64,000 nucleotides of DNA, taken from the NCBI RefSeq assembly GCF_001625305.1, contig NW_017804076.1:874030-938029 (forward strand), written 5' to 3'. Position 1 is the stretch's first letter. Every line of letters starts with the position of its first letter. Of this stretch, positions 34,783-46,300 are shown piece by piece. The notes under the pieces are model-generated. The model saw nothing but the letters and a program-made list of their open reading frames with translations. It was not told where the DNA came from and made no database searches. Source of the stretch: Branchiostoma belcheri (lineage: Eukaryota; Chordata; Leptocardii; Amphioxiformes; Branchiostomatidae). Made by a program: the position numbers and the translations under genes.

Positions 34783-37700
34783 ATGCCAAAGAAACGGGAC
34801 GACGAAGCGACCAAACAAGCTATCGCTGAGAAGGTTTGTGTCCGAGAATTTGTTGGGGGAGGGGGGCTTTTGACAAATATCTTCAGTGCATAGTATACAC
34901 TACATAGTTGTTGTCGTGTTTTTCACCAGTCTTATAGCTTATTGGGGATTTGCAGTATTCTTTGTAGACGATGTCAATAGACTGTCCAGTGTATTATAAC
35001 GTTTACCTTTTATGTTGGTTTTGTCCTTCTTCAAAATTTAACTTACAACTTGTTTCTCAAAGGCATGAACAAACAACCTGTTGCTGTCTTTATTTCCTTT
35101 GAACACTATTTCATATGATTGATATTTTATGCCAGGTGAAATTTTATGCCAGGTTAAACAGACTCAAAGTAAACATACAATGATGATGATGATGATGATG
35201 GTGATGTTGTTGTTGTTGTTGATGATGATGTTGAAATTCTCTGCCAGGTGAAACAGATCCAAAGTAAGCAGGCGAGATGGATGCAGGAGAGGAAACAGCA
35301 GCTGGACCGGGGAGGAGGAGGAGGAGGAGGAGGGAGGCAGCAGTCACAGACAGGACAGACTAGGGGGAGAGGTACTACAGGACAGAGGGGGGCGGTAGAC
35401 AGGAAGGACAAGAAACCAGCTGCACAGTCTACAACTACAAGTATGTAATCATGGCCATGTAGTACAATGTATAACTGTAGCCTTCAAAGTCAGTAAGACT
35501 AGTAAGTTACTATGTTACACTTCAAAGTTCGTCTAACTGTTAAGATTAAAGCCAAAATGAAGAAATCAAAAGCCTTTAACTTTTTTAAGTGAGGAATGTC
35601 AGGTAGAATGATATTACTCTATTTTATTATGTTTTCCTTTAAATAAAGTAGTACATGTAGTTGTAATCTGCATATGTAAATAACATTATAAGACAGTAAA
35701 CCAATTTGACTCTACAGCTATGTGAGACTTCTTACAGCTGTGATGTTAATTTCGTTACTTAATTTCACCTTCTATTTTTCCTCTGTAGATACAGCATATA
35801 TACCATGGATTTCCAAGAATGACATCGACAAGCAGTTCCAACAAAAGTCCTCAAGATCTCAGCCTCCCAAACCGTCAAGTGCACCAACAATAACAGGGAA
35901 GTCCAGAAAAACAGAAACGAAAACAGCAACCTCACAGAGTGAAAGAAAATTATCCACACAAAGGCCAAAAAGTGCAAACAGAACACTGGAGAGACCACAG
36001 ACTTATACAAAAGGGTCTTTCAATGAAGTAAATGGTAATACATTAAATAGCAAACAGAATGTCAGACAAACAGATTCAGAGAATGGAACGCAAGATGAAG
36101 AAGAAATAGTGCCTAACACACATACATCTGACATTGTACATACTACTGAATTCCCAAAGCAAGACAGTGTCTCTTCAGCAAGAGAAACTTTGCACAAACT
36201 CAATTTAAAACATGACAAGGTTGGAAATGATGTGCAAGAAGATGTAGAAAGAACAGAGGACCAATCAGGATCGAGAAGTGCAAGAGCTCGAGCTATGTTG
36301 TCTCCAGACATGTTTGATGCGTTGGCAGATCAGATAGCCAACAGACTGAAGGTGAGAATGGATAAACCAGCAAGCAGGGAAGACTCAGGAGTCACTCAGG
36401 AAACAAGCATTGACACACACAAGTGTCAGGTCTGCTCTTCTCTTATGGTAAGGCTGTTTTCTCTGTACCTCTGAGTCCGATAAAATGTATTAGTTTGTCC
36501 ATAGTACTAGAATCTCTAAGTTTTACCTTGTAAATATCTATAAATTATATTTTCCCCAATACATTCTTGTTTTCTAGGCTTTTTCTTGGTAAATGACAAT
36601 TTCAATCCACAGTACAGTACAAGTTGTTTCCCTTTTGTTTTGAAAATTTTGCAAATGGATTTTCCAATTTTGTGTCAAATTAGCAAAGAAAATGAAATTT
36701 AGTTTTGTTTTTGTTGCAGGTTCCCCCAGACCACCGGCCCATGTTGGTTATCCCCTGTGGTCACACCTTCTGTACTGCCTGTGTCAGACATACAGACACC
36801 TGCCCTGGGTGTGGACAGGAAGGTAGGCTCATACATTTGTACATATATCATACTAGTAACTGACTGCCTTTGTCCTCTGTCTACTGATGAACAATTATAA
36901 CCGTAATAATGTTGGTAGAATCCATAGTTACATTTACAACTTACAACACAAAAAGAAAGACCATAAATTTTGGATGGAACTCGTCAACCTTCATCAGACC
37001 TATGATCCACTCGCTGACTCTCCAGAAATTTGCAAGCGCGATGACGTCAGGAGTGAATCAAAAGTGGCGGGAATTTGTGTTAGAATTAAGGCTTAAACTC
37101 TGTAACTAGCCATAGTTCTTTGTTACAAACTCAGTCACTTCTTTACACATTTTGATGCATCATCAGAAATGTGTTCATATCTTTCAGTGTCATCCCTCAC
37201 TTGCAACATCATGCTTCAGCAGATAATTGTAGAATACAAAAACAAGAGAAAGCCAAAAACAAGGGAACACTCAAACATCCACATAACCAGTGCCAACCAT
37301 ACATACGCTCCGCAAAAGTACTCAGGCGGCACTAGCAGATTTGATTCCTTGGGTGAAGAAAACAGAACTGCACCCAGGAGAGACTCTGGTTCCCATGGCG
37401 ATGGTAAACATAAGGGTTACCATGGTAACAGAGGTGAGGACTATGTGGAGAAGTACCACACCCTGACTGTGAGGTGTGAGGTGCTGGAGACAGAGGCTGA
37501 TGGGATCAGGGGGAAGATGGAGACGGTTGCTAAGCAACTAGAGAGGGAACAGGTGAGTATTGTTCTTAACAGAATTCAACAGTAACTGCAGGTAGCTATA
37601 GGTTGTTCCATTACAATGTTGTATGGTTCTTTTGATTGCTAAGTAGGCCATTTTATAAAACAACTTTTACCTTAATACACTGTTAGTAACAAATTTAGAA

Positions 37701-38856
37701 CAGAGCAATGTAGGATTTAATTGTAGCTTTTCAGGCATGTTTACTAAGGAGTATAAAAATCTACTGGTAGTCTACTTTTGTTACCTTGTAGTATTACGTT
37801 TAAATAGCATGCATAGTCCAGTGGTTTGCGACTCTCCCTCTGGACCAAAAGGTTGGGAGTTTGAATCCTGGGTATTGTCGCTCACTTGACATGCAATGGA
37901 AGGGGTCGCAGTACTTAGAACAGCTGTGGTCCGCTGTTCATTGTGCTTGTCAAAAATAGCTAGGGGAACTTCCCTGTTACAATGTACATGTACCTGTAAA
38001 TACCGTACATAGCGTGATTAGCGTCTGTCTTCTCTGTCATGACCAGTGGCCATGGGAGAATAGCTCTTCAGTGACAGTGTGAGCTAAAACTGGATTGAGA
38101 TACCTTTCCTTGACCTTGTTTTGATTCATCTATTTAGAAACAAGTTGCTGCAATAGAAAAGCAAGAAGAGAACCTAAAGGAACAGATTAAGATTTTGGAA
38201 GAGAAAATCAGCAGTCTCCAGAGTCATAAAGAAGGTTACAAAGACACCTGTAATGAGTTAGAGGGACAACACTTTAACCTGGCCTCCAAGTTATCTATGG
38301 TGGAGGATACTCTACAGTCACTGACACTGGAGAGGGATAAGGTAAGCAGCAAATCTTTATTTTTGTTCACTAATCAGTAATCATCATTCTGCATTATGGT
38401 ATTTTTTTGTGTCATTTCAGTTTTTACAAGTAATAATTCAGGTAAAAAAGCAGAAGTCAATGTCAATGGCTGTATTACTTAGATGTACTAGATATGACAA
38501 TATTTCTTGTTTTTGAACATACAGTAACATAGTAATTATCACCAGTACATCTGAACATGAATTTTGTCAAAAATACTAAGTACATGTAGCTGTATTATTT
38601 CTTGCAGGCAAAAACCAGAATCATTATAGATATATTTTGAGAAGGCTTGCCTGAATTGCATTACAAAATTGCTCTCAATTGATTAGAATCATCATTTAAC
38701 AAGACTAATCTACAACCAATAACCTATTGGATGTAGCAAATTACTTTTATAACTTGTATTTATCTTGTGACTAATAGCATGTTTGCGTTTACTGTTCTAT
38801 AGGTGAGGATCCTGGCTTACAACTTTGATCCATCTATTAACATAGACAATGACTGA
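34783..38856 (+). CDS. RING-finger and coiled-coil protein, 7 exons, family not recognised
   Basis: Exons: 34783-34833, 35248-35440, 35789-36447, 36720-36822, 37188-37552, 38138-38341, 38803-38856; GT-AG and in frame, 542 aa. Residues 1-35 are charged (MPKKRDDEATKQAIAEK, then KQARWMQERK), followed by a Gly tract and about 200 disordered Ser/Thr/Lys-rich residues. A compact C3HC4 RING is formed by C294, C297, C314, H316, C319, C322, C329 and C332 across the exon 3-4 junction, with PCGHTFC as its core. A RING of this kind usually binds E2 enzymes, so ubiquitin ligase activity is inferred. Residues about 420-525 are heptad-rich coiled coil. The tail is LAYNFDPSINIDND, encoded by a 54-base last exon that also occurs as an orphan copy at 55776. 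No B-box or other TRIM domain. I do not recognise an orthologue name. Confidence 0.85.
35181..35231. repeat. ATG/TTG microsatellite before RING-gene exon 2
   Basis: Runs of ATG, then TTG, then ATG triplets end about 15 bases before the acceptor of exon 2. A GGA-rich run in the exon itself (about 35310-35335) encodes the Gly tract. Confidence 0.8.
37807..38100 (+). repeat. tRNA-derived SINE, copy 2, in RING-gene intron 5
   Basis: Same family and orientation as 12287-12575 (A-box-like CAGTGGTTTGCG, B-box-like AGTTTGAATCC). It ends about 35 bases before the acceptor of exon 6, so it may occupy the branch-point region. Confidence 0.75.
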
Positions 38857-39027
38857 CATCTCCACCAATTAACTTTAGAACAGCAAACTATACAAGACAG
38901 TATACCAGGCTCAAGAATGGTATTGAGGTGTACATGTAGTATAATTACCTCAGGGAGAATGTATGATCTAGATTCTGTATCATGCTTTCATTGAATCAAT
39001 TATTTGAAAAAAAACACAAACATCTGA

Positions 39028-39033
39028 AATAAA
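39028..39033 (+). terminator. Poly(A) signal AATAAA, RING gene
   Basis: Lies about 170 bases after the stop of the RING gene. Confidence 0.45.
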
Positions 39034-39951
39034 CATAATTGGTGCCATGATTTCTTAGAACTGTAACCTGACATGATAACCAATATTTCAGTTTATGCAT
39101 AAACCTTAGAAAGTTTTATAATGTCAACATTTTTGTCCAAATTTGTTGTTTCTGTATTGGCTAATCCTTCTTGTCTGTCAATTGTATTGTGCCATGTTTT
39201 GTTGTTGTCACTGTCCTCCTACTACAATTTTCATGTTAAACCCCTAGGCTAGGATACAAAATGTATTTTCTTGTCTATCTCTTAGTCTTACAATATACAT
39301 TTGTATCTTTGATGAATAGTTGTAACCTACTGTCTTATGTACAGTGTTTGATAATTGTTATGTCACATATCTCACAGTGAGTATAAATTCACATCTAGGA
39401 CTGTCAGTGTCACAACTGTACATATACATACAGTTTGTAACAATGGTAAGATTACATAGCACATACCGTTTTAACAGATACATGTAGATCTTTTTCCATG
39501 CAAGAATCAAATAATGTGGAACAAAAATTAATGCTCTGAATATGTATAGGAATCAAAATATTGAACAATTGAAAATGCAAATAGAGCCTCACAAAACGCT
39601 TTGTTCCTTTGTATGTTGATGCTCTTAAGTATGAGTTAATGAAGCCAATTATTTTATTCCAGTGACATTATTTTTAGCACTTTCTAAAGAGACTGGGTAT
39701 TACTGATAGTCCAGATAGAGCTAAGGGTCATGTTGATACATGTATACAATTTTATACAATCAGAAAATGTACAAACATGCTTGAATTTATCATGACCACA
39801 GTATTTAAGAAAATGTGCCACAAAATACAGAAGTTGACAAACAAAACTCTTAGTGCTTCTATGTAATGCTGTGCCAAAGTGATGATAATCAAAAGTACTG
39901 CAATATTAGGACAACTACAAAAGCCCCAAAAGTCCTGGGACTTCAGTTTGT

Positions 39952-40005
39952 TTTCTCTTGCTCAATGAAATTTCTCTTGCTCAATGAAATTTCTCTTGCT
40001 CAAGG
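39952..40005. repeat. Short tandem repeat, about 20-bp unit, 3 copies
   Basis: The unit TTTCTCTTGCTCAATGAAAT is repeated nearly exactly, the last copy diverging (CAAGGAT). Confidence 0.85.
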
Positions 40006-40332
40006 ATATTTTGATTTTGTTACATTCAGGTCAACATTCCTCAGCATGCAAGGAGATGTGCTGATTTGAAGGGATATTGAAAAATAATGCCTCAAGGTTG
40101 TTTTGTGAGAGAAGCACAACTTTTTGATTTGCCCTTCTATCATAATAATTTAGCATCCCAGCTTCCTTACCTGGAAGCCCCCAAAAATGTGGCAAATAGA
40201 CTACCGGTATTTCAGAAATGAATTAATGAATTTGTATTCCACCTTACACATTAGAACATTATGTCTTGATGATCAGGGACACAAAACATTTCCCCTTTAT
40301 CACCTATTATTAATGATAACACAAAGTTAACA

Positions 40333-43300
40333 TTACTTGGTGACAAAAAGTTCCTCATACAGTGCTTGCGCACATTCTGCCTGTTCAGTGATTATCTTAC
40401 GCAAGAAATGTGCCATGACACGCATGGCTTTCCCTTCAGGTAATCCATAGTTTACATGTGTTTCAAAAGAGTAATTTGCAACTTCGAGGGTCATGAGAGT
40501 ACTGCCATTCTTTGAAACCATTCCAGCAAGATCACGGATGGAGGTTTGGGGCAATGAATTGGTTGCACCAAGGAGATCTGGCTGATCCTCCTTGGTTGCA
40601 CCATATAGACCCTTACACATAGTGAGTTTGCTTTCTACAGATTCTTGGATAAACTCCTTATCTGTAGCAGATAACTCAGCCAAGTCTTCCTGGGAATCGT
40701 GGTCTAGGCCAAAACACTTCTTGTACACTTCACAGAATTCCCTTAACTTCTCTGTAGAAGAGAAAAGAATACATTTCATTAACTTAGAGATGAATTATCA
40801 TTTTTATAATACTGATAGGTTTGTGTCCATGAATTTGTCGAAAATTTGTTAGTGTCGAGAATACTCTGCCCGCCCGGCGGTCGTCGATAACTGTTAACAA
40901 CACAACAACCAGAGTTGCTAAGAACACAGACTAAAACCGAACGCCAACTGCTTTAACCATGACACAGACCAAAACATTTACAAAAGTGTATGATAAAACA
41001 TTATCATATTCAAATTAAGTACTAACCAGTCGTTAAAAATAACGTATAATGCAGTAGTTCACCACTGCTGTCACCGGCGCCAGGTTGTATCTGATGTCTA
41101 ACATCTGGAATAAACCCTGTTCCACGTCTACAATCTGACTAAAACCCAATTTTTTATCGGAACCTGACACCCCTCTATCAGACGCCTGGTAAAAATTGAA
41201 CAAACCGACAATACAATGTCAATAACCACAGCCAAGCCAAGCCAGCATGACCATTTTCAGGCAATAGGGGGTGTCCCGGGTTTCATTTCCATGTGCAAAA
41301 ACATACATGTATACGCAAGAATTCTGAGACTGTGGAGGATGGAAAATAAGTACATGTATGTACATGTATATCCAACAGAATAAGAAAACATTACCTAGGT
41401 CTACTGGTGTGTCCACCATGAGTCCAGCCCATGGTCTGAGAGCCCCTGACTGGACAGCCTGTGTCCACACCATCTGTTTCAGTAGTGTAGACTTGGTGGG
41501 GATCATACCCGGGGAGTAGTCTTTACACAGCATCACAAAGGCCTGTTGGTACAAGAAACACATAATATCTTCTTCATACATGTAATATCTAACTTGATTA
41601 AAATAACACTGGACACATTTTTTTCTGTAAGGCCAAACCGTCGTAACTTTCTGGATGACATCCTCTGAAGACCCCCAAACTAGTGCCCACGGGCGAATAA
41701 AAAAAGATTCCAGCCAAAAATAAAAATGCTACCAAACCACAGGAATACAAAGCTGGTATTGTGAATTTGCAGCAGACCATAGCGACGTACATGACAAACC
41801 AACACATGCTGGCTTTTTGCAGAATTTATGAATCGGCACTACTGAGTTCTTGAGTCGTGGAGCTTGGGTGCCATCCTCCAGTGTTACCACGGGCTCCGTC
41901 TTGTCGTTAACTACCATGGAGTACCCAGGCCTAGAGCAAGGCCAGACGTGATATTTTTTTTTTAGTCCATGGTAGTTAGCGACGGAGCCGGTAGTAACTC
42001 TGGAGGATGGCATGGAGAGCAGTCGAAAATCAATGCGCGCGCAGATGTCATCCATAAAATTAAGTCGGTGTGGCCTAACTGTTGCAGTTACAGTGTTATT
42101 GCTTGATTTGGATGTTCTCCTCGGACACTACTTACTACCTACTACTAATTGGCCAAAGGTCTTTTATATATCTTCAACGGTACCTTCATGAGCAGTCACT
42201 ATTGCTGTAATACTTTCTAGATATAAAACTAGTCACAATGGCAACAATATCTACTTGAAGTATCTGCTTTTTACCTTCGCCAAGAAGGTTATGTTTTCGT
42301 AGGCGTTCATGTGTCTGTGTGTGTGTGTGTCAGCACGATAACTCAAGAAGGCTAAAATGGATTGTCTTGATATTTGGTAGGTGGATAGGTCTTCATGAGA
42401 CGTGGAACTGATAAAATTTTGGGCCCCCTAGCGGCTTGTTATAGTACTGCAGCTGAACGTCCGGTTTTGATATCTCGTGATCTAGACATGCTAGGGTGAC
42501 GAAATTTGGATGGTGGGTAGCTCTTGTGCTGGGGAAGAAGTGATGTGAGTTTGGTCTCCCTAGCGGCTTGCTCTGGAACTGCAGGGGCGTTAGTTGAAAA
42601 ATATTTAAAGGCGGATAACTCTAGAACTGATTGATGGATCGTCGTGATTTTTGGCATGTAGGTAGCTGAAGTGATGCTTAACATAATAATATTATAATTA
42701 TGCATATATTAATGTAATTTGCATAATTAATGAGGAAATTCTATAAATCAGCTGCATTCCATGATAGGACTATTCAAGCTTGTGACATATGTAATTAAGA
42801 ACGGCAGAAATACAGGCAGATATCGATTATGCAAATGAAGACATAATTTGCATAATTAATGAGAAAATGTTATATTTACATAGTGGTAACTGCCTGGAAT
42901 TTCATACTTGGGATATTTAAAAGTTATGTGAAGGTGAACATGATTAAACATAACTTATTCAAATAAGGACCTCATTTGCATAATTTATGAGGAAATGCTT
43001 TAATGGCATTCTTTGATAAGATAAGACTGTCTTCTGGTGTAGAATATGATCAACAGATATAATTGATGCAAATATAGGATCCTATTTGCACAATCAGGGG
43101 GATTAATCTATAATTTCTTACTCATAAAGGCTAACATCATTTGGCGAAGGTATGAGATCGTGGAACTGGAAGTTTTGTAATGTGGTAGGTTCCTAACCTG
43201 TTTCTGAAGTGCACTCAGTTCTTTGATCATAGCCTCTCTCAGTTTGACCATGTCAAATGCTTCTAGCATGACATTTTCCCACTTGCCACTGACGAGGAAG

Positions 43301-46300
43301 AGGTCATTCAAGGTCACTGTTGTTGTGCAGCCTTCAGCACTAAGCTTGTTCTTGAAAATGTGGAATATTGAAGTATATGTTATGTTTTAATGCACAATGA
43401 TAGATTATTTTTGTAAAAGAGCAACAGGAAGGCTGTTGAATAAGTATGGTTGATTATTTGGTTTGTTCCCCTCAAGTAGCATTATTACCTTCGCCAAGAA
43501 GGTTATGTTTTCAGAGGCGTTCATGTGTCTGTCTGTCTGTGACCACGATAACTCGAGAGGGCTTAAATGGATTGCCTTCATACTTGGTAGGTAGGTAGGT
43601 CTTGATGAGACCTCAAAGTGATTAGATTTTGGGCCCCCTGGCGGCTTGTTGTGGTACTGCAGCGAAACTTCCGGTTTTGATATCTCATGATCTGGACATG
43701 CTAGGGTCACGAAATTTAAGTGGTATGTAGCTCTTGTGCTGGGGAAGAAGTGACGTAGGTTTGGACCCCCTAGCGGCTTGCGCTGAAACTGCAGGGGCAT
43801 TTCTTTAAAAATATTCAAAAGAGGATAACTCAAGAACCGGTTGACGGATCGTCATGATTTTTGGTATGTGGGTAGCTTAAGTGACGCTTGACATAATTAT
43901 GTGACAATTATGCAAATCTGGATGTAATTTGTATAATTTATGAGGAAATTCTATGAATCAGCTGCATTACATTATAGGACTATTTAAGCTTGTGATATAT
44001 GTAATTGAGAACAAGAGAAACACAGGCAGATATTGATTATGTAAATTAACACTTAATTTGCATAATTAATGAGAAAATGTTACAATTCCATAACGTTAAC
44101 TGCCTGTAATTTCATACTTGGGGTATTTGAAAGTTAAGTAAAGGTGAACTTCATTAAACATAGCTTATTCAAATGAGGACTTCATTTGCATAATTTATGA
44201 AGAAATGATAAAATGGCTTTCTTTATTAAGATAAGGCTGTCTTTTGGTGGAGAATATGATCAACTGATATAATCCATGCAAATGAGGATCGTATTTGCAT
44301 AATCAGGAGGCATAATCTTTACTTTGTCAGTCATAAAGATTAACATCACTTGGCGAAGGTATGAGATCGTTGAACTCTAGTATTAAGAGTTAGTGTGCAT
44401 ATTAAATAACAACCTACAAGAATAAAGTTTAACAGGATTTGATGTTTATATGTACCATAATTTTGTACACAAACAGTCATTCCATAACTACTTGCCAGCT
44501 TACCTGAATGGCATCAGCCAGGCTCTGCTTTACTCTCTTCATGATGGCTTCTCTTTCTTGAGGTTTAGCCTTAGGGCCACACTCTGTGTCAAACTTTGAC
44601 TTAACAAACAGCACCTGTAAAGTAAGGAATGGACAGCATGCTTTTGAATTTGAAACAAGTAAATGATTTTTCAAACCAGCATTTATTTTTCCAGATAGAC
44701 ATATAAGTACATCTATGTATCGCCCATATACATACATTGTACATGTCGAAAGTAAAACTGCTTAGATTACAAAAATATTATAAGTGCCTTTCTTTGGTTG
44801 ATATTGGAAGATTGAAAGCCCTCTGGATTGACAGTGCTGACACCTTTCTTACTTGCATACAATCATGTATTTGTGCTAATGTACATAAATTACAATAATT
44901 AGATAGAAGAACTTTATTGCACGACAATTGTACAGGGTACAATGTATGGCAAATAGGTAACAATAAGTAGCATAGTACAATAGATAGGACTGGTATAGAA
45001 TAAAACTTAACAACTTATATATAGAAAAGAAATAATCAAAAGTTAGCTTAGGCTTTACAATCAGGCGGAGTTATCTATGGGTACATGTGACAGCAAATCA
45101 GTATTCTTTATACATGTAGATGCATGTAGTACATGTACCTTCTTATCCTTCTTCATTGCTTCCACTGTTAGCGAGATGGTCTCTGTTGCCACGACCTCTC
45201 CACACAGAACTAGGAAGATGTCACAATGGTTGATGTTGTCCTTTTGGCATTTCATGTACCTGGACTTGATGTCTTCTTTTATGCCTGTTTGTATTGCAAT
45301 GTCAAAAAAAATGATAGAAATGAAGTTTATTCTCATATCTTTAGTTTGTTCTTTTTTAACAATGGACTGCATAGAATGCATCTGTGACTGAGCAGTCATT
45401 CAAGTACAAACAGGAAGATGATACAGTACATTGTAACTATTAGAAATAAAGGGACTTGTCATACTACAAGCTGTCAAATCCTTTTATTTCTGATACACCG
45501 TAGTTTCTTAGTAAATTTATTACATGAGCTATCAGTCCAAAATTTAATATTACTCACTCAGCAATTACTCAGCAGATTGTCAAGGACTATTACCTATTTG
45601 AAATGACACTGCAGGGAACCTGACCACAGTGAGGTTCTGTGGGCGTTGTGTGTCAGCTGAGGTGTACTCTGTTTGTGTGGACCCAGCTGCTGTACGGGAG
45701 GCCACCTTCTCACGGTAACCCAGGAGAGAACTGATGAACGTGTTAGTTCCTGCTCCATGGTCACTGATGATACCTAGAATGGCAAATGTCGTGTCATTGA
45801 CTTTTTCTTACTCCAAGGCAGGTGTAGCTTTTGAAATCCCTTTGCTACAAATGAGTTGTGAAATTTTCATTAGTTTTCCTTTAATCATGGATTGACCATG
45901 ATATTATCATAGATAACATAACATAAAGGCATAAATAGTAGGCCACACTGAATACCACAAGCCGGCACATGCTGGCCATTTGCGGCATTTATGAGTTGGC
46001 ACTGTACTGAGTTCTGTGAAGGTTTGGCAGCCTGGGTGCTAGCTACCATGGACTACGGAGGATGGTACCCAGGCCAGAGCCTGGGAGGAGGTATTTTTTT
46101 TAGAACAGGCGAAAATGTGCATGCGGATGTCATCCATAAAATCAATCAGTGTGGCCTAACCCTTGTCCTGCTGTGCGCAACATATGTCACGCGGCACATA
46201 CAGTACCATCTATATAACACCGTCCCTGTATAGGTACAATTTGGGGGTATTTCTCGTGCAGAGCATCACACCGCAGCGAAACGCAACGAATGCGGAAGTA

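Larger units (their letters stand above)
38857..40332. other. Tail-to-tail region, RING gene / IRG gene 1
   Basis: Contains the RING-gene 3' end and the 3' end of IRG gene 1. No further gene seen. Short segments resemble the DNA after the orphan exon at 55776-55829 (for example 'aact.ta.aacagcaaac.ataca'). Confidence 0.5.

Noticed and set aside
39952..40005. CRISPR-like array
   Set aside because: Three head-to-tail 20-base units without spacers in a eukaryotic genome; a simple tandem repeat.
41729..42055. 108-codon minus-strand frame as an IRG-linked exon
   Set aside because: It lies wholly within a TAA-flanked MITE and spans its palindrome.
43405..43833. 142-codon minus-strand frame
   Set aside because: Inside copy 2 of the 0.88-kb TIR element; the equivalent frame in copy 1 is broken.
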